Below are positions 1 to 6,260 of a stretch of 64,000 nucleotides of DNA, in pieces. Under the pieces are notes generated by a model, which had not been told where the DNA came from, did not search any database, and was given only the letters and a program-made list of their open reading frames with translations. A program made the position numbers and the translations under genes. The DNA is from Oscillospiraceae bacterium (GTDB lineage: Bacteria; Bacillota_A; Clostridia; Oscillospirales; Ruminococcaceae): positions 62,001-126,000 of the forward strand of contig SFDQ01000004.1 of assembly GCA_004558145.1 (NCBI GenBank), written 5' to 3'. Position 1 is the stretch's first letter. Each line of letters starts with the position of its first letter.

Positions 1-227
1 GTGGCCCCCGCGCAGAAGGCCAGATACGTGCCGTCGAAGCTGTGGTAAATATCCACCGCGCGGATCTGCTCGAAGAGCATCAGCGGCAGAGTGACCTTGA
101 AGACGAACTTGTCGGCCACATCGGCAAAGTGCCGGTCCAGCAGGCCCAGCCGCCGCAGCCCCAGGCCCGCCGCCATGGTGAGGAAGATGGGCAGGGACGC
201 GTTCACGCTGTAAACGAAGGATTCCAA
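1..227 (-). CDS. AEC family (auxin efflux carrier-like) transporter, N-terminal part
   Basis: About 75 N-terminal residues are present; the gene runs off the left edge of the window. The visible protein begins with a hydrophobic helix containing NASLPIFLTMAAG, followed by a GLRRLG-LLD turn and a second helix with KVTLPLMLFEQI, the usual opening of AEC-family permeases (five-plus-five helix organic anion or auxin-type carriers). The start is TTG at 225-227, preceded by a purine-rich GGGGGCAGG. It is the only possible initiation codon between that site and an in-frame upstream TAG. The substrate cannot be told from this fragment. It is divergent from the DtxR-type gene to its right. Confidence 0.75.
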   Translation of the reverse strand, partial: MESFVYSVNASLPIFLTMAAGLGLRRLGLLDRHFADVADKFVFKVTLPLMLFEQIRAVDIYHSFDGTYLAFCAGA

Positions 228-441
228 GCCGCCTGCCCCCTTTGCCGACCCCTATTGTATCACCCGCGCACCGGGAAAGAAAGACCCCGCCTCCGAAAAT
301 GCAAAAGAAAGGGCGCTGACTGCAAACCGGCCCTTTTTTCCCCTCTTTTTGCGGCGCGGCAGGGCCGTTCTTGCCAAAGGGCGGCAAATATGGTAGGGTA
401 TATTACAAAAGAGCGGCCGCGCCGAAACGGAGGGAGAACAG

Positions 442-822
442 ATGCAGGTCCATGAATCCTCGGAGGATTATCTCGAGGCCATCCTGATGCTGAAAGAGCG
501 CAAGGGCTACGTGCGCTCGGTGGACGTGGCCAACGAGCTTGCCTTCACCAAAGCCAGCGTGAGCGTGGCGATGAAAAAGCTGCGGGAGAACGGCTACGTG
601 CAGGTGGACGCCGACGGCGGGCTGGTGCTGACCGAGGCGGGGCTGGCCATTGCCCGGCGGGTGTATGACCGGCACCGGCTGCTCACCGAGTTCTTCGTGC
701 GGCTGGGGGTGGACCCGGAAGTGGCCGCCCGGGACGCCTGCCGCGTGGAGCACGACCTGAGCGAGCAGACTTTTTCGAAGCTTGTGGAACACGCGCAAAA
801 AAAGTTTGAAAAAGATGGTTGA
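442..822 (+). CDS. DtxR/MntR family metal-dependent transcriptional regulator
   Basis: The 126-residue protein has an N-terminal winged helix (about residues 5-65, with SEDYLEAILML and the recognition stretch TKASVSVAMKKL) followed by the dimerisation/metal domain. Candidate metal ligands are H78, C100, E103 and H104 in the CRVEHDLS block. A Cys at the CxxEH position resembles iron-type DtxR/IdeR more than MntR, but the first-site residues (D9, Y10) look MntR-like, so the metal is uncertain. It lacks the C-terminal SH3-like domain of long DtxR proteins. The start follows CGGAGGGAGAACAG. TTGCC-N7-GGCAA, an inverted repeat at 371-387, lies upstream. The last codons overlap the -35 box of the tRNA-Leu promoter. 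Confidence 0.85.
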   Translation: MQVHESSEDYLEAILMLKERKGYVRSVDVANELAFTKASVSVAMKKLRENGYVQVDADGGLVLTEAGLAIARRVYDRHRLLTEFFVRLGVDPEVAARDACRVEHDLSEQTFSKLVEHAQKKFEKDG

Positions 823-847
823 CAACCGCCGAACTCTGTGCTAAAAT
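819..847 (+). promoter_or_regulatory. Sigma-70-type promoter of tRNA-Leu
   Basis: TTGACA (819-824) and TAAAAT (842-847) are separated by exactly 17 bp, about 80 bp upstream of the tRNA. The -35 box overlaps the TGA stop codon of the preceding regulator gene, so the tRNA is independently transcribed from a near-consensus promoter. Confidence 0.85.
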
Positions 848-927
848 AGCTATCGTTCCGCACAGCGGACCCCACGGTCCAACGTGAGAACAGCGTATTC
901 GCGGCCTTGCGCCGCGTTTACATAGAT

Positions 928-1014
928 GCGGATGTGGCGGAATTGGCAGACGCGCTAGATTCAGGTTCTAGTGGGGGCAACTCCATATGGGTTCAAGTCC
1001 CTTCATCCGCACCA
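928..1014 (+). tRNA. tRNA-Leu (anticodon CAG)
   Basis: The acceptor stem GCGGATG (928-934) pairs with CATCCGC (1004-1010), followed by the discriminator A and an encoded CCA (1012-1014). The anticodon arm is CTAGA-TTCAGGT-TCTAG with loop anticodon CAG. A long variable arm (GGGGGCAACTCC) and a GGTTCAAGTCC T-arm make this a class II tRNA, consistent with leucine. It is followed immediately by its own intrinsic terminator. Confidence 0.96.
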
Positions 1015-1016
1015 GG

Positions 1017-1049
1017 CTCCCGAACGCTTCGGCGTTCGGGAGTTTTTTT
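1017..1049 (+). terminator. Intrinsic terminator of tRNA-Leu
   Basis: An 11-bp perfect stem, CTCCCGAACGC / GCGTTCGGGAG, closes a TTCG tetraloop and is followed by seven T residues. It starts three bases after the tRNA CCA end. Confidence 0.95.
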
Positions 1050-1063
1050 GTGCAAAGCAAGGA

Positions 1064-1103
1064 GGGGCCCCGGCCAGCATTGGCCGGGGCCCCTTTCCCT
1101 TTT
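1064..1103. terminator. GC-rich hairpin between tRNA-Leu and the ABC exporter genes
   Basis: The 13-bp perfect stem GGGGCCCCGGCCA / TGGCCGGGGCCCC has a GCAT loop and an interrupted T tract on the plus side (TTTCCCTTTT). It lies just past the 3' end of the minus-strand ABC permease gene and probably acts as a terminator, possibly in both directions. The minus-strand tail is only weakly T-rich. Confidence 0.65.
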
Positions 1104-1106
1104 GAT

Positions 1107-1904
1107 TCAGATGTGCAGGTCCTTTTTGCAGAACACGGCCACGCCCGCGGCATAGAGCGCCGCCGCGCCGGCCAGCAGCAGCCCGGCAAAGAGAACGGCC
1201 TGTTCCTCCCCCGCCGCAAGGCCCTTGGGGTCATAGAGGGTGAAGAAGGTGAAATAACGGGCTTTTTCGGCCGCGTCGCCCGCGTTGGCCAGCATTTGAA
1301 GCAGGAACATCAGCGCGGGCACGCCCGCGCCGAAGGCGACGCTGTACTTTGTGTCGGAGAAAGCGCAGGAGGCCAGAAAGCACACCCCGCCGATGAAGAG
1401 GTGCAGGCAGAGCAGGCCCGCGTTCACCGCCAGCAGCTCCCCCACCGCCAGTTCACCGGGGAAAGAGCTTTGGCACACCGCCAGTTCCAGCCCCGTGACA
1501 TAGCCCACCAGCAGCACCGTGCCGGAGATGAGCACCGCGGCCTGGGTGAGGGCCACGGCGCTGCGGCGCACCGGCGCGGCCAGCAGGCAGGCCATGGAGC
1601 CCCGGTCCACATATTTTGCCACCAGCCCGTTCGCCCGCAGGATGCAGAACACCATGGGGAACACCAGCAGGATGAAGCCGTAGAGATAGGAGATCATAAA
1701 GCCCAGCAGGTCCGCCGCGCCGGCAGTCATGCCCACGGCGGCCATCAGTTCCGGCATCGCCTGGGCGTAGCTGTCCAGCAGTTTGAGCATGTCCGGCTCG
1801 TACATGGAGATGATGATGGCCACATACATGGTCAGCACCGCCCCGAAGATGACCAGCAGCTTCCAGCTGCCCTTCATCTCCCGCTTATACAGTGTGAGTT
1901 CCAT
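1107..1904 (-). CDS. ABC-2 type transporter permease
   Basis: The 265-residue integral membrane protein has about six hydrophobic segments: an N-terminal one around residues 15-35, a central group, and a final pair near residues 205-257. It ends in a basic KKDLHI tail. It is the membrane half of the exporter whose ATPase is encoded just upstream, the two genes overlapping by 20 bp. The composition and helix layout fit the ABC-2 permease superfamily of drug, lipid or peptide exporters. No substrate is evident. Third gene of the TetR-ATPase-permease operon. Confidence 0.8.
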   Translation of the reverse strand: MELTLYKREMKGSWKLLVIFGAVLTMYVAIIISMYEPDMLKLLDSYAQAMPELMAAVGMTAGAADLLGFMISYLYGFILLVFPMVFCILRANGLVAKYVDRGSMACLLAAPVRRSAVALTQAAVLISGTVLLVGYVTGLELAVCQSSFPGELAVGELLAVNAGLLCLHLFIGGVCFLASCAFSDTKYSVAFGAGVPALMFLLQMLANAGDAAEKARYFTFFTLYDPKGLAAGEEQAVLFAGLLLAGAAALYAAGVAVFCKKDLHI

Positions 1905-2718
1905 GGTTCTCCCCTCCCCCGTAATACTCCAGAAAGATGTTCTCCAGGCTCTTCTGGGCGCGCACCGTCACCTGAAGGCCGTTCTGCTCGCCGGCAAAGT
2001 CCCGGGCGAAGGCGGCGGCCTGCTCCGGGCTTTCCAGCGTGACGGTGTAGCTGCGCAGGTACCGACCCCGCAGCGTCTCCACCGGGTCGTCGGCCACCAG
2101 CCGCCCGGCGCGGATGATGCCCACCCGGTCGCAGGTGCGCTCCACCTCTTCAAAGATGTGGCTGGAGAGCAGGATGGTCTTGCCCCGGGCCTTTTCGGCG
2201 TCCAGCAGCTGGATGAAGCGGTTCTGCATCAGCGGGTCGAGGCCGGAGGTGGGCTCGTCCAGCAGCAGGATGCGCGGGTCGTGCATGAAAGCGGCCACGA
2301 TGCCCAGCTTCTGCTTCATGCCCTTGCTCATCTTTTTGATCTTGCCTTTGGGAGCAAGCTCGAACATTTCCAGCAGCTCCGCCTTGCGGCCCGCGCCTGC
2401 CCGGCCCCGGTATTTTTCCAGAAAGCGCAGGAATTCCTCGCCGGTCATGTCGTCGAAGAAGGCGATCTCGCCGGGGATGTAGCCCAGCTCCCGCTGGATG
2501 CGCGCCCGGTCGCGCCAGCAATCCATGCCGTCGATGCGGCAGCTGCCCGCCTGAGGGTGAATGAACCCCATCAGGTGGCGGATGGTTGTGGTTTTGCCCG
2601 CCCCGTTGGGCCCCAGAAAGCCGAACACTTCCCCTTCCCCCACCCGGAAGGTCAGGTCAAACACCCCTTTGCCGCCGCCGTAGTCCCGTGTGAGGCGGTC
2701 CACTTCCAGCATGCTCAT
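1885..2718 (-). CDS. ABC transporter ATP-binding protein
   Basis: This 277-residue ATPase carries Walker A GPNGAGKTTT (about residues 38-47), an atypical signature MSKGMKQKL in place of LSGGQ, Walker B ILLLDEPTSGLDP, and a switch histidine in LLSSHIFEE. The C-terminal part (about residues 200-265) is the extra domain of CcmA/NatA-type exporters. It starts at an ATG that overlaps the stop of the upstream TetR gene by 4 bp (ATGA) and overlaps the permease gene downstream, so translational coupling through all three genes is likely. Confidence 0.9.
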   Translation of the reverse strand: MSMLEVDRLTRDYGGGKGVFDLTFRVGEGEVFGFLGPNGAGKTTTIRHLMGFIHPQAGSCRIDGMDCWRDRARIQRELGYIPGEIAFFDDMTGEEFLRFLEKYRGRAGAGRKAELLEMFELAPKGKIKKMSKGMKQKLGIVAAFMHDPRILLLDEPTSGLDPLMQNRFIQLLDAEKARGKTILLSSHIFEEVERTCDRVGIIRAGRLVADDPVETLRGRYLRSYTVTLESPEQAAAFARDFAGEQNGLQVTVRAQKSLENIFLEYYGGGENHGTHTV

Positions 2719-3335
2719 CGTTTCTCCTCCTTATAAGACCATTCGCGGAACATCTGCATCCAGCGCTCCACCTCGGCCATCATCTCTTCCATATCCAGCG
2801 GCTTGCCCTCCATCCGGCGCACGTGGATGTAGCCGTCGGTCATCCAGGCGATCATGTTCAGGATGTGGGCCGGGTCCGCCCCGGGCCGGAAGCGGCTGGT
2901 GTCCACCCCGGCGAACCAGGTGGAGTAAAGCCCGCCCAGCTCACCGCCTATTTTCTGACGCAGCGCGTCGGAGATCTCCTCCCCGCTGGAATAGTAGGCC
3001 CGGACGCAGAAGTCCAGCAGAAAGGGACTTTGGTCCATCAGACGCATCTTTTCCCGGGAGGCGCCGGCCAGCCGGTCAAAAAAGTCGTCGCTCTGCACGG
3101 GGCAGGCGTCCCGGATGAACTCGCTCACCAGCCGCTGGGCATAGGCGAAGGTCTCCAGATACAGGGCGCGCTTGTTGTGGAAGTAGTAAAAGAGCAGCCC
3201 CTTGGACACCCCCGCTTTGGCGGCAATGAGGTCGGTGGAGGCGCGCTTGTACTCCCAGCGGGAGAACACCTCCATGGCCGCGTTGAAGACCGCCCGCTGT
3301 TTTTCCTCTTCCAGCGCGTAAAAGGCCTCGTTCAT
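2715..3335 (-). CDS. TetR/AcrR family regulator of the adjacent ABC exporter
   Basis: The 206-residue protein has a TetR helix-turn-helix at about residues 15-60 (AGVSKGLLFYYFHNKRALYLETF is the family signature region) and an all-helical ligand domain. It is first in an operon with the ATPase and permease, overlapping the ATPase gene by ATGA. The start follows GGGAGGCGGTCAG. Because its promoter carries two copies of TTGACTCA spaced by two helical turns, autoregulation of the whole operon is the simplest reading. The inducing compound is unknown. Confidence 0.88.
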   Translation of the reverse strand: MNEAFYALEEEKQRAVFNAAMEVFSRWEYKRASTDLIAAKAGVSKGLLFYYFHNKRALYLETFAYAQRLVSEFIRDACPVQSDDFFDRLAGASREKMRLMDQSPFLLDFCVRAYYSSGEEISDALRQKIGGELGGLYSTWFAGVDTSRFRPGADPAHILNMIAWMTDGYIHVRRMEGKPLDMEEMMAEVERWMQMFREWSYKEEKR

Positions 3336-3363
3336 CTGACCGCCTCCCTTTGACCGGTTTGCT

Positions 3364-3400
3364 TTGACTCACAGTATAGAGGATTGACTCAGATTTTCAA
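3364..3400 (-). promoter_or_regulatory. Promoter and candidate operator of the TetR-ABC operon
   Basis: On the minus strand TTGAAA (3395-3400) and TATACT (3373-3378) are 16 bp apart. Two copies of TTGACTCA on the plus strand (3364-3371 and 3384-3391), each containing the self-complementary TGACTCA, are offset by exactly 20 bp and bracket the -10 box. This placement suits a repressor site. Confidence 0.7.
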
Positions 3401-3405
3401 GGGGG

Positions 3406-4134
3406 TCAGTTCGCAAAAGCAGCGGCCGCCGCCAGCACCAGAAGGTGGGCGGGATAAAAGCCGTAGAAAAGCCAGCGCACCGCCCGCCCGTGGGGGCCCT
3501 GCCGGCCCCGGTAGAGCCAGATGAAGGGCAGCGCCAGCACCGCGAAGGCCTGGATGGGCAGAGCGAGGCCGCCCAGCAAAACAGTCTGCCCCGCCAGCAG
3601 CCAGCCGTTCAAAAACAGCAGGCACAAAAGCTGGCCCATCCGCTGCCGCCATCCATCGCCCCGGAAAAAGTAAAACGCCAGCACCATCCAGACGCCGGGG
3701 CCGAAATAGTCCACCATGAACGCCGTGCCCGCCAGAAAGCCGCCCAGCACAGCCCCCGCGCCCAGCACGAACCGGGCGGCGGGCCGGGGGTCGGACTTGG
3801 CCCATTCCAGCAGCTGCATGCAGCCCAGGGCGATGAGAAAGGTCCAGAGCACGTTCTGGTGAAAGGGGTAAACCGGGCGGCCCGCCGCCAGCAGGTCAAA
3901 GGGCACTTCGGAGACGATGGCAAAAATCAGCAGCCGCCGGGCATAGCGGGCGCGGCTGCGGGTGCGGACGAAGCCCTCCGCCACAAGAAAGGCGAAAATA
4001 GGAAAGGCCAGCCGCCCAACACAGGTCATCCAAAGCCGGTCCGGCATGAGGGCAAGGCAGACATGGTCGCACAGCATCAGCCCCATGGCCAGCAGATGCA
4101 GGCCGAAGGAGGTGAGTTCCGGCCGCTTTTTCAT
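3406..4134 (-). CDS. TraX family membrane protein
   Basis: The 242-residue, mostly hydrophobic protein has around eight predicted helices and the family landmarks: a helix with LLAMGLMLCDHVCL near the N-terminus, VGRLAFPIFAFLVAEGF at about residues 39-55, and YPFHQNVLWTF at about residues 88-98. TraX was named for F-pilin acetylation, but chromosomal homologues in Bacillota stand alone and are thought to be membrane acyltransferase-like proteins. No conjugation genes are near. It is encoded upstream of and codirectional with the TetR operon, which has its own promoter. Confidence 0.85.
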   Translation of the reverse strand: MKKRPELTSFGLHLLAMGLMLCDHVCLALMPDRLWMTCVGRLAFPIFAFLVAEGFVRTRSRARYARRLLIFAIVSEVPFDLLAAGRPVYPFHQNVLWTFLIALGCMQLLEWAKSDPRPAARFVLGAGAVLGGFLAGTAFMVDYFGPGVWMVLAFYFFRGDGWRQRMGQLLCLLFLNGWLLAGQTVLLGGLALPIQAFAVLALPFIWLYRGRQGPHGRAVRWLFYGFYPAHLLVLAAAAAFAN

Positions 4135-4163
4135 CTTCTTCCCTCCCTTTTTCGCCGGCGCTC

Positions 4164-4192
4164 TTGCCCCGATGGGCGGCGGGCGTTATGAT
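4164..4192 (+). promoter_or_regulatory. Putative promoter of the small membrane protein gene
   Basis: TTGCCC (4164-4169) and TATGAT (4187-4192) have a 17-bp spacer and lie 43 bp upstream of the start codon. The overlapping minus-strand TTATACT at about 4195-4201 may serve the divergent traX gene. Confidence 0.5.
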
Positions 4193-4235
4193 AAGAGTAT
4201 AACACACGCCTTTGAGGGGCAAAAGGGAGGCCGCC

Positions 4236-4475
4236 ATGAAAAAACTGCTGGACTGGGCCAACGGCTGCATCCGCCGCTGGGACTGGAAGGACGTTGCGCT
4301 GCTGAAATTCTGCATGCTGGCGCTGGGGGTGCTGGTGGGCCTTGCCATGCCACACCGGGGCCGCCGCCTGGCAAAGCAGATCTGTGCCGAGGTGTTTCTG
4401 CTGACCTGGGCCACTTTGATGGTGGATTGTTTTCGCATGACGCTGCCGAAGAGCAGCGCCGATTCGGCAGAATGA
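4236..4475 (+). CDS. Small membrane protein of unknown function
   Basis: The 79-residue protein has a basic-amphipathic N-terminus and one or two hydrophobic stretches (about residues 20-35 and 50-63). The start chosen is ATG at 4236, preceded by AAAAGGGAGG with proper spacing; longer starts have no ribosome site. I do not recognise a family. It stands alone between divergent traX and the AIM24-type gene. Confidence 0.65.
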   Translation: MKKLLDWANGCIRRWDWKDVALLKFCMLALGVLVGLAMPHRGRRLAKQICAEVFLLTWATLMVDCFRMTLPKSSADSAE

Positions 4476-4499
4476 CCAACAAACCGACACAATGCTTGT

Positions 4500-4542
4500 G
4501 CGCCCGGCCCTCTTGACGAAGGCCGGGCGCGGCCTTTATAGT
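4500..4542 (+). promoter_or_regulatory. Promoter with a 10-bp inverted repeat, upstream of the AIM24-type gene
   Basis: TTGACG (4513-4518) and TATAGT (4537-4542) are 18 bp apart. The inverted repeat GCGCCCGGCC (4500-4509) and GGCCGGGCGC (4521-4530) surrounds the -35 box, with the hexamer lying in its 11-base centre. There is no T tract, so it is more likely an operator than a terminator for the upstream gene. Confidence 0.55.
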
Positions 4543-4584
4543 GATAGTGGCACTACCTCAGTAAGATACAAGGAGGAATGACGG

Positions 4585-5268
4585 ATGCAATACCAGATCG
4601 CGGGCGAGCCGCTGCCGGTGGTGACCTGCCAGCTGGCCGCGGGCGAAACGATGATCACCGAGCGGGGCAGCATGAGCTGGATGACCCCCAACATGAGGAT
4701 GGAGACCACCACGAACGGAGGGCTGGGCAAAGCCTTCGGCCGCTTGCTGGCCGGCGAAGCGCTGTTCCAGAACCGCTACACCGCCCAGGGCGGGCCGGGC
4801 CTCATCGCCTTTGCCTCCAGCTTCCCGGGCAGCATCCGCGCCTTTGAGATCGGCCCCGGCAAGGAGCTGGTGGTGCAGAAGAGCGGATTTTTGGCAGCCG
4901 AGGCGGGCGTGGAGCTCTCGGTCTTTTTCCAGAAAAAGCTGGGTTCCGGCTTCTTCGGCGGCGAGGGATTCATCATGCAGAAGCTCTCCGGCCAGGGCAT
5001 CGCCTTTGCCGAGTTTGACGGTCATGTGGTGGAATACGAGCTGGCCGCCGGCCAGTCGCTGGTGGTGGACACCGGCTACATCGCCGCCATGGACGCCACC
5101 TGCTCCATGGACATCGTCACCGTGCCCGGCGTGAAAAACGCCTTCTTCGGCGGCGAGGGCCTGTTCAACACGGTGGTGTCCGGCCCGGGCCACATCTGGC
5201 TGCAGACCATGCCCATCAGCAGTGTGGCTGCCGTGCTGCGGCCCTTCTTCCCTTCCAACAACAACTGA
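4585..5268 (+). CDS. AIM24 family protein (TIGR00266-type)
   Basis: The 227-residue soluble protein has the repetitive beta-strand pattern of the AIM24/TIGR00266 family. Landmarks are GEPLPVVTCQLAAGETMITERGSMSWM at the start (pieces at residues 6-32), the GGLGKAFGRLLAGE-LFQNRYTA segment, LVVDTGYIAAMD at about residues 156-167, and the conserved ending GEGLFNTVVSGPGHIWLQTMP. The biochemical role of bacterial members is unknown; mitochondrial AIM24 affects inner-membrane organisation. ATG is preceded by AAGGAGG. It is monocistronic, between its own promoter and a strong bidirectional terminator. Confidence 0.9.
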   Translation: MQYQIAGEPLPVVTCQLAAGETMITERGSMSWMTPNMRMETTTNGGLGKAFGRLLAGEALFQNRYTAQGGPGLIAFASSFPGSIRAFEIGPGKELVVQKSGFLAAEAGVELSVFFQKKLGSGFFGGEGFIMQKLSGQGIAFAEFDGHVVEYELAAGQSLVVDTGYIAAMDATCSMDIVTVPGVKNAFFGGEGLFNTVVSGPGHIWLQTMPISSVAAVLRPFFPSNNN

Positions 5269-5277
5269 ATCAACAAA

Positions 5278-5312
5278 AAGGACCGTCCCCCGCAGGGGAC
5301 GGTCCTTTTTTT
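5278..5312. terminator. Bidirectional intrinsic terminator
   Basis: The stem AAGGACCGTCCCC / GGGGACGGTCCTT has a CGCA loop, a T7 run on the plus side and an A tract on the left. It serves the AIM24-type gene and the convergent UbiD/UbiX operon. Confidence 0.92.
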
Positions 5313-5315
5313 GTT

Positions 5316-5702
5316 TTAACGGATGGCTTCGGCCAGTTCTTCGGCCAAAGTGCGGGCGGCTGCGCCTACTTCCCCGATCTGTTCCGGGGTGATGCCGTCC
5401 TGATGAAAGCCGCCGGTGCAGACGGTGACGCGCCCAGTGCGGCTGGCCACCGTCTCCGCCAGCAGGCGGCAGACGGCCTCGTCCTTGTGGCCGCAGACGT
5501 TCAGCACCGAGGCGGTGGCGCTGGCAGAACCATCTCCCGTAAGAGAAGGCCGGGGCTCGGCCAGCACGGTGCAGCCGATGTGGGGCGACTGGCCGCCGTA
5601 CAAAAGGATGTGGCAGCTGCCGTCCAGCAAAACGGCCTCGGCGCGCAGCTCCCCGAAGGAGAGGCGGGCCGTCCGCTCAAGTTTTTTCACAGTCCCTGCC
5701 AT
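5316..5702 (-). CDS. LpdD-like small subunit of a UbiD-type decarboxylase
   Basis: The 128-residue protein has an N-terminal strand-rich part (VKKLERTARLSFGELRAEAVLLDG), an SPHIGCTVLAEPRPS segment in the middle and a helical C-terminus. I do not see a catalytic motif. Size, order and coupling match the small third protein that accompanies UbiX- and UbiD-type proteins in hydroxyarene decarboxylase operons (LpdB/LpdC/LpdD of gallate decarboxylation), thought to help load prenylated FMN. The start at 5702, with AAAGGAG nine bases upstream, overlaps the ubiX 3' end by 16 bp, indicating coupling. The assignment is by context and resemblance. Confidence 0.65.
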   Translation of the reverse strand: MAGTVKKLERTARLSFGELRAEAVLLDGSCHILLYGGQSPHIGCTVLAEPRPSLTGDGSASATASVLNVCGHKDEAVCRLLAETVASRTGRVTVCTGGFHQDGITPEQIGEVGAAARTLAEELAEAIR

Positions 5703-6256
5703 CTGCGGTACTCCTTTGCCTCCACGCCGAAGGGCTCCACCAGCTTCGCGGCGATGTGATAGGCCATCTCGTCGATGGTATCGGGCTTGTGATAGAAGGT
5801 GAGCATGGGCGGGATGATGCGCACCGTGGGCAGCATGGCCAGTTCGTGCAGGTTGCGCAGGTGGATGGCGCTCATGGGCGTTTCCCGGGCGGCCAGCACC
5901 AGGGGGCGGTGCTCCTTGATGGTCACGTCCGCGGCACGCAGCAGCAGGTTGTCGGCATAGCCGGCGCAGATGCCCGCCGCCGTTTTCATGCTGCAGGGCA
6001 CCACCAGCATGCCCGCCGCCGGCCAGGAGCCGCTGGCGGGAGGCGCGCCCACTTCGCCGGGGCCATAGACCGCGTCCACCAGCGGAGCCAGGTCCTCCGG
6101 GGTGCTGCCGGTCTCCTGGCGCAGGGTGAGAACGGCGCTGTCGCTCATAATGAGCACGGAAGAGCGCCCGGCGGCGCGGATGAGTTTGAGGCACTGGATG
6201 AGCAGCGGCATGCCGCTGGCGCCGGAGGCGCCCACCACGATGGTATCCCTGTTCAT
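5687..6256 (-). CDS. ubiX: UbiX family flavin prenyltransferase
   Basis: The 189-residue protein makes prenylated FMN, the cofactor of UbiD enzymes, by transferring a dimethylallyl group to FMN. Its N-terminal IVVGASGASGMPL is the flavin-binding turn of the family. MSDSAVLTLRQETG, VPCSMKTAAGICAGYADNL (about residues 85-103) and RPLVLAARETPMS (about residues 115-127) are the conserved core motifs. Length is normal. The start is five bases after the ubiD stop, whose last codons carry the AAAGGAG site. It supplies cofactor to the adjacent UbiD protein. Confidence 0.95.
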   Translation of the reverse strand: MNRDTIVVGASGASGMPLLIQCLKLIRAAGRSSVLIMSDSAVLTLRQETGSTPEDLAPLVDAVYGPGEVGAPPASGSWPAAGMLVVPCSMKTAAGICAGYADNLLLRAADVTIKEHRPLVLAARETPMSAIHLRNLHELAMLPTVRIIPPMLTFYHKPDTIDEMAYHIAAKLVEPFGVEAKEYRRWQGL

Positions 6257-6260
6257 GCGC

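Noticed and set aside
3406..4134. TraX as a sign of an integrated conjugative element
   Set aside because: No relaxase, type IV secretion, integrase or attachment repeats are nearby; chromosomal traX homologues are common.
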